A stretch of 64,000 bases of DNA from NCBI RefSeq assembly GCF_048771995.1, contig NC_133024.1, forward strand, positions 43,562,001 to 43,626,000, given 5' to 3'. This stretch comes from Taeniopygia guttata. Its lineage: Eukaryota; Chordata; Aves; Passeriformes; Estrildidae. Position numbers and translations under genes: made by a program. Below are positions 33,336 through 45,190 of this stretch, one piece after another. The notes beneath the pieces are model-generated. The model worked only from the letters and a program-made list of their open reading frames with translations. It made no database searches and was not told the DNA's origin. How positions within the stretch are numbered: position 1 is the first letter of the stretch; each line of letters starts with the position of its first letter.

Positions 33336-35819
33336 ATAGCAAAAAGCAATAATAAAACTTTAATTCATCTTCAGAAAAGGTGTGAGCTAAAAGACATTAC
33401 TTTAATTATGCAATTTAAAGAATTACATGTACATGAATTAAATTATGTGCAAATGTATGTATGGCTATTTAGGGATATGAGAGCATTAGAGACCAGAAAG
33501 AAATATTTCTCCTAATACACAATTGAGCATCTATAATTTAGATCTCATTTAAACTAAAAAGTTCTTCTAGGAGCTTAACTTGTATATTGTAGCAAAGTTA
33601 TTTAATGATTTTATTCACCAATTCAGAAGAATAATAATGAGTCTTGTTTTCCTTACTATCCTCCGATCTGTTTTTAATTGTCACTATAATTAACAAGATG
33701 TTATTCTGTCAGAATTTAATTAAGCCTCTCAACAGTGCCATCTGGTGGGGTAAAAACTAAATTATTTAGATCTCATACCTTTGCATCTTAGCTCATACCT
33801 AACACTGTACATGAATGCAGGTACTATGGGGAACAAACAGGAGAAGCTGCAGAGATGTATGCAGCCACAGGGCTTTGATCTCATTGTGACTATGGAGATG
33901 TGGTAGGATAGCTCTCCTGACTGGAATGTTTTAGATCTCTGTTTGTTGAAGACATGGTTGCAGTCTCAATCTCTTATTGGTGGGGGAAGGCCATGAAACA
34001 TGAAGTTCAGTGTGTTGATATACATTCAGTTTCAGGTGGGAACACCCAGGTACCTCCCCTGATGGGGAGAGTTTAACAGTGCCTGTAGATCATATGCATA
34101 TGAAATGTAGTTTGAGATAAAATTTACAGGAACTGAAGTATTTTAAGAAAACAAAATATCAAAACCCCCTTTCTATTATCCTTGTATTGTTTCTTGCATC
34201 AAATTCCTGAGAGGGCCCTTTGGTCATCTAGTCAGCTAAAGAACAGAGAGGAAGGGAGTAAGTGATATTATTTTGAGTGCATGCAAAAGCCAATGCTTCA
34301 CTACATTCCTGTATTGGTAATAAAAATGCAAAGAATTAAAAAATAGTTAAATATTACATATATAAATCAACAGTAAGTAACTGATGACAGTTTTCCAGAA
34401 GTGCTGCAGTAGTCTTCAGGTACACCACTGCTTCACTACTCTGCCTTAAGTAGTTATGTGAGAGAACATTGTTTCCTCGTGCTAGATTGCAGGGAATACT
34501 GGACTGGGCCAAGAGGATTTACATCACCTTCTCTGTACTGGTGACAGAACAAGGAATGCTGGTTAGCTTTTGGAAGGTGAAAACACAGTAGTGACAACAT
34601 ATGCATGAACTAAACATGAAAAAGCGTGTCAAGCTGCAAATCTAGGAGTCATGTACCAGGAATGTGGATCAGGCAGCCATAAGAAAAACACTCTGAAAAT
34701 AATATGACATTGTCTAAAAAAGACAGTATGCTGTTAGAACAGAAATTAAACTACCAAAAAGCAGAGCAGGCTATCAAAAATTCTTACTCTCAAATATTAA
34801 GTAGATGTTAAATCTTATGTATTAAATTAATAGAGATGCCATACGGAAATATCTCAATTCCCTCAGGGAAGGTCTCCTGAAAATGTAGATATGACAGAAG
34901 CTGATTGAGAAGTACAGATGAAGCTGACTTCTGCATTGGAACTAATACAAAATGCTAGGAGAGTACAAAACAAAATTTGACAACACATTTAAAAGATATC
35001 TATCAAAAATATTTTGCCATAATTTTAGTAAGCATCATCAAAAAAAAAAAAAAAACAACAATGCTTTAAAAAAAATTGCATTTTAGTATATGGTAGGACA
35101 TGTAATTTAAAAAGTAAACTCAGAGGAGAAAAGAATAATGCAAAAAGGATTTTTTTGCTTCTTGTGTCCTTGCAGACTCGTCCTTTGTTCCTAGCTTGAT
35201 TTCAGCCTGGAAATTCAGTTCCTTTTTCTTCTGTTTGGTTTTAGGTAAACCCTTCGTATTCCTAGGTATTCCTTCTTTATCACATTTTGATCTTTATTTC
35301 CAACAGTGTTTTTGTAGACTTTGTTGTGCTGCTCACCTGGGAGATTTCTTGTCTGTTGCCTTTTTAGAATAATATAATATACATAGTGTCATACAAATAA
35401 AACACCACAGGTTGCAAGAAGTTGAGATGACTGTTGCACAATAGAGTGGTTTTGTCCTTTCACCTTCCTCAGCTTCATCCTACTGAGAATGCCAAACAAG
35501 GCTGGCAAAAAGGAACTATACATTTTGGACAATGACTATTCAGAGAGATAGACTTCCCTGATTAAGGAGGACCTAAGGACCTACACCTTCAAGTTCTTTC
35601 TGCATGGGAAGCTATTAAACAACCATGGAGTGTTTATTTAATTTTTGCTAGCAATGGCAACAATCATTGACTTGGCAAAAAGGTGACTTGACAGTCATCC
35701 TCTGAGGGCAGCAGTCCTGAAGACATTGCTTGAGACAGACTTAAGACTGCCAGATTTGGCACAGCCATAGCAATAATGTTCCACAAGACACTGTCCTGGC
35801 TAGCATTGACCAGTGGATT

Positions 35820-36110
35820 TCAAGCGTAGAGAGGAGACTTTACCCTCCTGAGCCCTGTGAGAGGACAGTTTCCCAATGCTAGGTTGCAAGGAACAATGGA
35901 TTCCTTCCCAGGACTGAGCTGGGCTAGTTGTGCATCCCAATCCTCGTGCAGGTAAACTCCAGTTAGGCACTGAGTCACATCCTGAAAGGTTTGCAGTAAG
36001 GGATGGATAATCTTCAAAAAATCAGAGCAGGACTCAGCAGCAAGAAGATTGATGAGTTTTTCATAGAGGCCCTGGAAGTCCAACAGCTTCAGCCCTGCTG
36101 AAACCCAGCT
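35820..36110 (-). other. Unassigned open frame, possible old coding remnant
   Basis: The minus strand is open for about 95 codons; the ATG at 36083 gives 87 residues ending at a stop at 35820. The peptide has an ordinary, non-repetitive composition (LLAAESCSDFLKIIHPLL, then LHEDWDAQLAQL) that looks more protein-like than the other chance frames. I cannot name a family. There is no splice site that clearly bounds it and the flanks contain stops. It could be a decayed gene or transposon fragment, or simply chance. Confidence 0.2.
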
Positions 36111-36689
36111 TCAGCCCTCCTGTTAGGAGGGGAGAGCTAAGACTGTGCCTGAATCAGTAAAACTTGGAGACTACAAGGCTGGGGCAGGCTGAAAGACTGG
36201 CTTTTCAGGCAATAGGACACAAGCTTTTCTCCACTTGCAGATGTGCCCACACAGAAGAAGAACTAAGACCTGGTAGTAGATAACAGGAACAATTTCCACA
36301 AGGAAAGGCGTATCAAGTAAACCAAGTATGCTATGACTCAAAGACATGGCAGTCTGTGATGCTGTTTAGAAACTTCTTGCTACAGGGTGAGGATGGGATA
36401 ATAGTGAAGGTACCATTTGCTCACTATCTGAGCTGTCTGAGATGTTTTACTGTTTGTCAGTGTCTTGCATCCAGCATGTGTTCTGAAATTAGTGAGGCCT
36501 TGGGCAAGTGCTTCTTGCTGCTCATCCATGTGAGCATTAATGACACCACCAAAGTAAGCACTGAGCATACCAAAGATGAGCATAGGGTTCTGAGTGTAAG
36601 GAACAGTGGCATAGCTTTTCATATGGGCATGCCCTTGCAGTGGAAAAGAAGTACACAGGTGCAGCTGAAGTCTGTCAGTAAGAGAATCA

Positions 36690-36862
36690 CAGAGAACCAC
36701 ATAACTATCAGGGTTAGAAGAAAAATTCAAGGTTGTCCTGTCCAACCATTAACCTATCATCACCATAACCACCCCTAAGCCATATAGCCAAATGCCACTT
36801 TCAGACACTTCCTGAGTACTACTAGAGACAGTGACTTCACTTCCTCTCTGGGAAAATTGCTT
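36690..36862 (-). mobile_element. CR1 LINE 3' end, left part (split by an LTR)
   Basis: On the + strand the antisense CR1 tail is visible as 'AGAGAATCACAGAGAACCAC', 'CCTGTCCAACCATTAACCTA' and 'AGTGACTTCACTTCCTCTCT'. The element is therefore in minus orientation. It breaks off at the LTR that starts at 36863 and resumes at about 37330. Confidence 0.8.
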
Positions 36863-37329
36863 TGTGAAGGCTGACCTAGAACAGAGACTAGACTGAGTTA
36901 AAGAATAAAGTAGGTATTTATTAGAAGGCTTCAACGGATCCACCTTGGGCAGTACCGCCCAGCCAAGGCTACACCCAAGATGAACCCAAAATGATCATAA
37001 AATGGATGACCTGTCAGAGGTCTCACCCTTTTATAAGTGGTCCATTAACATTTTGGAGCTAATTGTCCAGTTATGGCTTTAGGTTATGAAGTCCCATCCT
37101 TCTTGTTTTTTTTCTCTTCAGTCCACATTTTTTATGCCCTTGGGCCTGAGATTTGGATCGGTGGTCCTTGGTCCCCACCTAAAGAAGGAATTTTAATAGG
37201 TTTGTCTACCTACTCTGTGAAGAGAGCTTACTATCCCCTAATATGAAGCTCAGAAGTACACACTAAAGCTGTACAGAATCTGAAAAATATAAAAGCTAAA
37301 ACCTGAGGCATCAATTACAATACCTAACA
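36863..37329 (-). mobile_element. Solo LTR, ERVL-like, nested in CR1
   Basis: The + strand carries 'AAAGAATAAAGTAGGTATTT', 'CCACCTTGGGCAGTACCGCC', 'AAGATGAACCCAAAATGATC', 'GTCTCACCCTTTTATAAGTG' and 'ATATGAAGCTCAGAAGTACA'. I recognise this as a common avian ERVL-type LTR read backwards (minus orientation), with a minus-strand TTATAAAAG TATA box. The probable ends are TGTGAAGG (plus, 36863) and CCTAACA (37329). I see no clean target duplication; the CR1 flanks suggest loss of a few bases at the junction. Confidence 0.7.
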
Positions 37330-37795
37330 AACCTTTAGGTGAACTTTTTTTTTTTTTTTTTTTTCCTAATCTCTAATGTGAAACTCCTTGGGTACAACTT
37401 GAGGCTATTTCCTCTTGTCCTTTCACTTGAGACATGGCAGAAGAGACTGACCTCATCTCACTACAACCTCCTTTCAGATAATTGTACAGAGCAGTGAGGT
37501 TCTACCTGGGCTTCCTCTTGTCCCGATCAAAAAATCCCAGTTCCCTCAGTCACTCCCTATAAGATATTGTCTTTGACCCTTCATCACCTTTGTTGCCCTT
37601 CTCTGGACACAGTCCAGCACCTCAATGTCATTTTTGAAGTGAGTGACCCAAAACTGAACACAATACTCTATGTGTCACCTCACCAGTGCTGAGTACAGTG
37701 GAGCAGTCACTTCCCTGGTCCTGCTGGCCACATTTACCTTGATACACTCTGGGATGCCATTGGTCTTCATCACCTGGGAACACACTGGCTTATTT
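37330..37795 (-). mobile_element. CR1 LINE, right part (continuation after the LTR)
   Basis: The antisense CR1 resumes with 'CCTAATCTCTAATGTGAAAC', 'AACTTGAGGCTATTTCCTCT', 'TTGCCCTTCTCTGGACACAG', 'CCAAAACTGAACACAATACT' and 'GTCCTGCTGGCCACATTTAC', all standard CR1 landmarks in the expected order. A 20-base T run (about 37347-37366) has expanded at the start of this part. The copy is in minus orientation, old and non-coding. Confidence 0.9.
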
Positions 37796-40417
37796 CTAAA
37801 ACACAGTTATTAGATTTATTAAAATAAAATAATTGTTATAGCACAATGTTTTTGTTCTGTACTGATTTTTCTTTTAATTCCTTTTTCTTTTTTTTCCCCC
37901 TTTCTTTTAAAGTTTGTTTTAAAAAAGAAAAAAAAAATTGTAATCTCAAGCAAATTGCCCTGAATGAGTTTGGATATGATCTGTCATGTTGCAGTGTTTA
38001 AAAAGTGAGAATATCTTAAATGGATTTAGTGAAATTTCAGGGTAACATAATTAAAAAGGTACTTTATGCTGTACTGGACATGGAAAAATCACCTTATTTG
38101 ATTGCTTACAAAATACTTTTTTTTTTAATTTATTTTGAAAGCATGGAAACATGAATCTAAAGGAATTGCACAAAACCATTTTCTACAAAAAAGTTGACTG
38201 ATTTTAGTAAACTAGGATGAAATAATCTGACATCAATAAGGATTATATATTTCTCAGTTGTGTTGTGGAGTTCTTTTCCTCTGAAGATATGATTGTGAAA
38301 CGACATGACCACTAGAGGGAAGAGACGGATCACTTTTTAAATACATTAACCACAATTTCTTCTAGAACTACTATTTCTGTGACAAGTTAGTAATTTTGGA
38401 CTACAAATGAACTCCTGAGCTACCTACTGACTAGAAAAGAATGAAAGACAGATTCAAATTCAAACATTCATTTGAATACCATTAATTAAGGTATGTGAGT
38501 CAAAATAATTTAAAGAATTACTAGGGACTTAATTTAAGATAATTGCAAAATTACTGATGAGACATGCAATCAGTAATGGAACATAATGATGGGAAGAAAA
38601 TATACGAGTATGATAAAGCAATTGTGAAAGGAAAAAGTAATGTTAACTGGGGAAAAGAGAAAGTAATATTTCCATATGTCCTGGGAGGTGGGGGGAAAAA
38701 AATTGATACACATTGCTATGTTTACTGAAATAAAATACAGTATTGAAAATTTATATATGGTTTATTTATAGCTTATTAGCAGAACATATTCATGCTAACT
38801 ACTTTTATATAGCATATACTTCCAAATAGCTTATATACATACAAATATATAAATAAATGTGTAAATGCTTAATGTTGTGGCTTGTTCAATTTTTCTCAAT
38901 GCTACATTGGAAAGAATGTAACCTTTTAATCACACTTAAGCATGCACTTAATTATATTAGCTTATTGATGTCTTCTTAAAATGTCTATAAAATAAAGGTG
39001 ACAATGCTAAAATGCATTTTGCAATTGTAAAAGTTAGTAGTAACACTAAAAGTGTGAATTTTCTGTATTTCCATTATAGCTAAGCAGTTTTTTTTCCTGG
39101 CTGAAATTCGGCTCAGGGTTTAAAACATTAAAATGTATTTTCTTGACCCACTACAATATTCAGTGGAGAGCTGGGATTCAATTTAGTTACCTGAACACAA
39201 ACTGTTAATGTTTTATGTGACAACTTAGCCTGTTGGAATAGTTCAGAAGGGTATTATAGTTCTGACTGTCAAATTATAGCAGAGTAGCAACTTTTTGAAA
39301 GCATCTAGTGCCCACAAAAGATATACTGCGTAGACACGTGCATTTATGCAAGCCACAGGACCAGCTCTGTTGTTACACCCAAAATCTGGTTTATAGAGAA
39401 AGAGAAAGCTCACCTTTCAGATAAGTACAGTCAAGAATTTATTGTTAATATAAATAAGACTTTAAGAGTAATCAGTTTTAGTCTGCATCTAATTGTTGTG
39501 GAAGGATAAGAAATAATAATGCAGTTAAACTGTTTTACACACACTTCTTTTATACCCTTCTTCCTGCTCTTATACTCTCCCTTCCCAGGCTCCTTAAAGT
39601 CCTAAGACTGGTGGCTTAATTTAGGTCGCATTTGGGAGGGTATTGCCCTTTTCAGTCTCTGGAGTTCTTTTTCAAGGTAAGTATAACTTTCATGTTGATG
39701 GCTCCTGATTCCTTTCTCTAGGATCCAGTTAGGATTATTCTTGCATGCTTGCAAGTGCACTTGTAAATCTTTGCTCTTTTCTCGCTTGCACATCTGTATT
39801 GCAACCTATGGTACTATGGACAGTGTCTTTTACTTATCTTTGATATTATTGCTTTGTTTTCTTTGTTAGTTTTCAACCTATTGCCAGCTGGCTAAATGAC
39901 ATGATGACATCTGTCAGGGAGCAGAAGATAACCCCAGTGCAGACCCTGAGTAAAATAGGATATTTACTGAGTAAATTATTATTTTACTGAGTAAAATAGG
40001 ATAGTTAAAGAAGTGACACTTAAACTGTAATTAACATACTGTAGTCTACAGTTGTATTTACCAGGTACTGTTATTTATCATAGAAAAAGAGAAGATCTAG
40101 TAGGTCATCAAAGGCTAATAACTCAATACAGTTTGAAACAATTTAAAATATAATGAAATAAAGACAGTTTGAAAAACATTAAATAACAAAAAACATAAGT
40201 TAAGCTTGTATTTCACAATGCCTTTCTTACTGGATGATAAAAACAATGTAATTGAAAGGTTATACCTCTGAACATTGTCTTTAAACAGCCAAGTTGTATT
40301 TTATAATTTATTCTGTTGCAGTATTACAGCACGTCCTTTACCAGCTTTTCACAATATTTCAATTACTTAAGACTTCCTAGCTATTTAAATATAGATAATG
40401 ATAGATTATCTTTCAAG
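37796..40417. other. Non-coding stretch, no gene recognised
   Basis: About 2.6 kb of strongly AT-rich DNA. A short local duplication of a TTTACTGAGTAAA-containing unit lies at about 39950-40005. No supported exon or recognised repeat. Confidence 0.5.
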
Positions 40418-40545
40418 GCCAGGTTGGATGGGACATTAAACAACCTGTTCTACTGTAAGGTGTCCCTGCATATGGCAGGGGGTGGAACTGGATGATCTTT
40501 AACTTCTCTTCCAACTCAAACCATTCTATGATTCTATAAGACTTT
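40418..40545 (+). mobile_element. CR1 LINE 3'-end fragment
   Basis: 'AAGGCCAGGTTGGATGGGAC', 'GGTGGAACTGGATGATCTTT' and 'CAAACCATTCTATGATTCTA' are the last part of a CR1 element, in sense orientation, ending in the ATTCTATG-type tail. The rest of the element is missing (5' truncation is usual for this family). Confidence 0.88.
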
Positions 40546-43500
40546 CCCACAACCAGTGGTTTACCATGTTTCATAGATTATTGTTATAGTGAAAGAATGA
40601 AATATGTTAAATTATGGGATATTGTGGTTTAGGATGAAGCAGTGTTTAAAGATATAAATTTCCCACTCTTAAGGTAGGTTGAGTTTTGATATCAAGCATC
40701 TACTTCCTGTGGAAAAGGTGTTGACTCCTGAGAACAGATTCATGCCAGGAGTCATCAGTTTTCAGTTTACACACTCACATGCGTATTACTTTTGGGATTG
40801 CTAATAATTAAGATGTTAAGAGGAATTGATTTCAGATGAACTTTACAACACCTTTTCTCTTGGGGTTTGCATGACAGCATAGACTGCTGCTTTTACAGTA
40901 GCAATACACTTCTTTAGATTGTTGTTGGAATTTCGCCAACAGACCCAGTGCGGATTTGAAATCGATTGTGATAGGAAACATGTAGATGCAAAAGAAGCTG
41001 TTCCAAAGAACTTGCAGGTATATAGAGGGAAGGAAAAGTTGCTATTCCTCAGCAATGTATAAACCAAATAAGTTATCTAAATACATTACTTGGTTACTTA
41101 TTTCTCTTCCCAGTATTTAAAGTGCTATTTTCATCAGTTTTCATATTATATTTGAACTGTAATAAATTTATGATTTTTTCTTTGGTGATACTTTCCCCCC
41201 TAACCATTTGAAATGTAGATTAATTAATGGATGGAATAAATAATGGTTTTCTAAGTGATTAAATTATAACACTGTTAACTAAATATGGGCTGGGAACAGT
41301 CTGAAGGCTGGAGAAGTTTGTACATGTACCTAAAATAAAATATCTTTGATCCATTGGGCTAAAACAAGAAAACTAGAAAAGCCAGAAGATTTGAGTTTAG
41401 TGGATCACAGTCCTGAACACAAGGAAAAAAAATTGCTTCTCCAGTAAGTTAAAAATACCGTTTGAATTAGTAAAAATGATTCCAATATTTTGAAATCAAT
41501 ATAAAATGTCTCCTAAACTTTTCAAATGGTCCACTGATGGCATTTTATTTGAGATGTACTACCAGGAGAGGGTGGTGTTGAGCTATAAATCTATGTCAGT
41601 CTTGCCTGCCTTCCTTAATAATTAAATGTATTAGAGAAGGCAGTCTTACCTGCCTTCACTAAAGTTCAGTTTTCACTTCAGTTTAGGTAGATTATTTTGC
41701 ACAAGACTGACTCTGGAACTTTCCATTTTGACAAATAGTTCAAGGAAGACTAGAACATTTTAATGCTTTCAAATATACACTATGTACTCTCTAATACTTT
41801 CAGAATGAATAGAGAATGAAAATATTTCTCTGTTGAATTACCACCCTTCCAACCCCAAAGGCAAACATTTGAAAGTGAGTCATATTATTATGATTGTATG
41901 TACATACAGTGTGTATCTATATTAAAAAAGTAAATATAATGAGCACCATGGTTTTAAAAAAATCATCTAAATTCTTCTTATAATATTTTTTCTTTTCCTG
42001 TTGAAATTTTCTTTTCACTTATGTTCTCATTCAATTGCAAAGTAATTACAGATTATGAATGACAAGTGCGATTTTCTGTGGTGGTGTGCAAAATATGATG
42101 CAAAATGAATCATAACAAATTTCTAATATAAATTGTAAAATATGAAAATTGTATTATTGCTGTAGTTATTATCAGCTCCCCATTCTTTATTTGATAAAAC
42201 AGTCTGTATCATGTTTACAATGATCCAGCAGCTTCATGCTGAGGATCTGTCATCATGCCATCAGACTGCTGCAGCTTGATCAGTGTCCTCTCTACTAATG
42301 AGCAGATTTTTGCAGAATTTACATTTGTATCTCACTGATCTGTACTTTGAAACTGCTCCTCCATCTTATCTCTGTGATGCAGGGTAATAACTACAAACGA
42401 ATTAAAAAAACAAGCTTTACATACGGTCAGAATCTCTTAATATTCAGAACATTGGATATCAATGTTTTGCTATTTTTTTTTCTTTCTTTCTTTGTAGGTC
42501 AAGTGTCAGAGAATAAAAAATGAAAAAGAAATTAAAATTACAACCTAGTACTAGGAAAAGAGTGAGCATGTTCAATGGTAACATGTTACTTTACACTCTG
42601 GTCAATTCTTGTTTATAAACAGTTTTCTATTCAAAAAAATCCCAATATAGGGATTTATTTCAAATAACTCTGTAGGGTCAACAAAAGCTTTGGTAGAAAT
42701 CAATGGGTGTTTTTCCTGTTTACCTCAGCATTAGTCTTCATGAGGTTTTAGCAGTTGATTTGCAATCAGTGTCACCTGGGTAAAAGTGACAGAACTGGAC
42801 AGAAAGAAGGTAACACATAGTTAACACACTTTGTCTTTGCTATCATATGAACACATCTATGTATGCAATACTCTCTCTCTATATATATAATTTTAATTAC
42901 TCACATTGCATTATTTTTATCTGCAGTCAAAAGTTCAAATCCAGACATTCGTTGCTATTTATTATAATTTATTTGCTATCTGTATAAATAAGAAATGAGT
43001 ACATTAATGTTCAAGCTCTTGAACAGCTGATACTTCCACAATTAAAAAAGACACAGTTAAAAGCTTGCAACTAGGAAATGCAATTCATATTTATAGGAAA
43101 TGAAGGAATTAGCATAATGTTGAAAGTGTCAAAAGAATAAAAAAAGTTATCTGAAACATAAAAATAGTTAATGTAAAAGTTTGAAACAAAATGTGGCAGT
43201 ATTGCTAGTATGGAAAAATACGCTATATTTTTCCAATAGAGAGCCAGTAGACATTCAGTGATTCTAACTGTGTTGATTCAACAGAATAGTGTAGTGCATT
43301 TTAATTAAATAAATAAAATAAAATAAAATATTAAATGCATTAAATTAATTAATTAAATATATTTGTTTGAGCTTCAGTGATTGAGCTTTAGTGATTATTC
43401 AAAGAATATATGTGTTTATGCTGACTGGTTGTAAAAGATGATTGATACTCTGATAACCAATGTACTGGCATCAATCCGTTGAATTTCAATGCTTGCTTGT

Positions 43501-43808
43501 TTTGTGGTTTAGAAAAAAGAGTGTTTTAGAATTAGAACCTAATTTTAGGCAGAAGATCTGTGATCTTAAAATTAGGTTTTATAAATATTTATTTCTTGGT
43601 CCATATTTTGGCTGGAAGTTCACTCTAAGTGTCCAGTACTTTAAAAGTTACATCCTTTGATAATCAAAATACTTTCTTCAAGATGGCCTTAATAATAAAG
43701 TGCACTTCCAAAATGATATAGCATATGTCACAGAAGTGCAGGCAGTTTTCTTAAAGAGCATAAACTGATGTCTCAGTGGATTTGATTATCTGTTTTGCAC
43801 TCTTTTTT
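40546..43808. other. Non-coding stretch, no gene recognised
   Basis: About 3.3 kb of AT-rich DNA without a supported gene. Short simple repeats include (AAATA)n at about 43308-43330 followed by AATTAATTAATT. Confidence 0.5.
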
Positions 43809-44216
43809 ACTAGTTTTGACTGGAATGGAGATGATTTTTTTCACAGTAGCTAGTATAGGCCTGTGTTTTGGATTTGTGCTGGAAACTGTGCTGATAACAC
43901 TGGAATCTTTTCATTATTGCAGAGCAGTACTCACACAGAGCCAAGACTTTTTCTGCAATAGCAAGAAGTCTGGGGGTGCACGAGAAGCTGGGAGGGAGTA
44001 CAGCCAAGAAGGCTGACCCAAACTGTCCAAAGGAATATTCCATACCATACAGTGCCAAGCTGCAAGATAGAACCAAGGGCAAGGTTGGCCAGGGAGGCCA
44101 CTGCTCAGGGACCAGCTGTGCATCAGTCAGTTGGTGGTGAGCAGTGCTTTTCATTAGCTTCACTTGTCCTCCTTGAGGTTTATTTGTTCCCCTTTTTTAT
44201 TTTAGTTTTAATTAAA

Positions 44217-44267
<51 letters not shown>

Positions 44268-44415
44268 CAGCTATATATTTAATTTCAAGAATTAAACTGT
44301 TCTCTCAGCCCACAGTTTTTCTCACTTTTGTCTTTCCAATTTTCTTCCTCCTATCCTGTTGGGACAAGAAATGAGTAAGTGGCTGTGTGGTGCTTAGTTT
44401 CTGGACTGTGCCAAA
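43809..44415 (+). mobile_element. Solo ERVL-type LTR with an internal ATT array
   Basis: This is the same LTR family as at 14357: 'TTTTGGATTTGTGCTGGAAA', 'CACACAGAGCCAAGACTTTT', 'GAATATTCCATACCATACAG' and the ending 'GGCTGTGTGGTGCTTAGTTT'. It is in + orientation. Relative to the 14357 copy, the segment that normally reads as the TTTTGCTTTGCTT area has been replaced by AT-rich sequence with an (ATT)n array, and the 3' end is truncated or diverged. No internal viral sequence adjoins it. Confidence 0.82.
44218..44267. repeat. (ATT)n microsatellite, about 16 units
   Basis: A pure trinucleotide run within the LTR at 43809-44415. It makes an artificial poly-Tyr frame on the + strand. Confidence 0.95.
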
Positions 44416-44954
44416 GCATAACAGATTGGAACAAGAAAAATCAAGTAAAACAGAATAAATGGCCCACATATTCATCCTAAAAAGGTACCTTTCAAAACTG
44501 GATTAGATTATTATCTTAAATTGTTAGAGAATTGCTGTCTGCTTTGCTCTAGACAATGCATAAATATTACAAATTAATCAAAGATTGGTCTAGAGGCCTG
44601 AAAGATTGAATAATAATAAATTTTAAAAGAACATGCAGTTATAATAGTTGTCATTAAATGAACTTAACATATTGGGATTCCTCTAAGCTAACATCACATA
44701 ACTTGTTCAGTATGAATTGTATTACTATAACATGGTATTGAAGAGATTTTACACTATGTTTTAAGATAATTAAAATATTATTTACATTTCTTTCCACAGT
44801 AAAAACAATACCATGGTACATGACTTTGAATAAGACCCAATACATGCTAATTGTAATGTTTTGAGATACAGTAATCCAGTTTGTTCTGAGAATTGTTTTA
44901 AGGTGATGTGCCTTAAAATTCTAAACCCAACAGAATTTGGATTCCCAGAGCATT
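44416..44954. other. Non-coding stretch, no gene recognised
   Basis: AT-rich unique-looking DNA between an LTR and a CR1 fragment. Nothing else seen. Confidence 0.5.
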
Positions 44955-45190
44955 TCACAGAATCACAGAACCACCAAAGCTGGAAGAGGTCTGCTTAGAT
45001 ACTCGGCCTCTGTGCACCCTCTGTCCACCCTCTGTGGCTCAGGCAGGATCAGCTACAGCAGTGTGACCAGGAACAGGTCCAATCAGGATTTGTGTTATTT
45101 CTAGAGATGGAGACCCTAAAACTTGTCTCTGCAACCTGCTTCATGGTTTGAAGTCATTGCAACATCAAGATGTTGATTTTGAGCATAGTA
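44955..45190 (-). mobile_element. CR1-like LINE fragment, antisense
   Basis: It starts with 'CACAGAATCACAGAACCACC' and 'AAAGCTGGAAGAGGTCTGCT', the reversed CR1 3' end, then continues with a 'GTCCACCCTCTGTGGCTCAG...GGATCAGCTACAGCAGTGTG' segment and 'GATGGAGACCCTAAAACTTG', as in one CR1 subfamily. It is in minus orientation and diverged. Confidence 0.75.

Larger units (their letters stand above)
32364..36689. other. Non-coding stretch, no gene recognised
   Basis: About 4.3 kb of mainly AT-rich DNA. An A/C-rich tract lies at 33229-33335 and a poly-A run at about 35041-35055. One unexplained minus-strand frame at 35820-36110 is listed separately. No other supported feature. Confidence 0.45.

Noticed and set aside
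44052..44282. Frame ending in a poly-Tyr run
   Set aside because: The run is the ATT microsatellite within an LTR.
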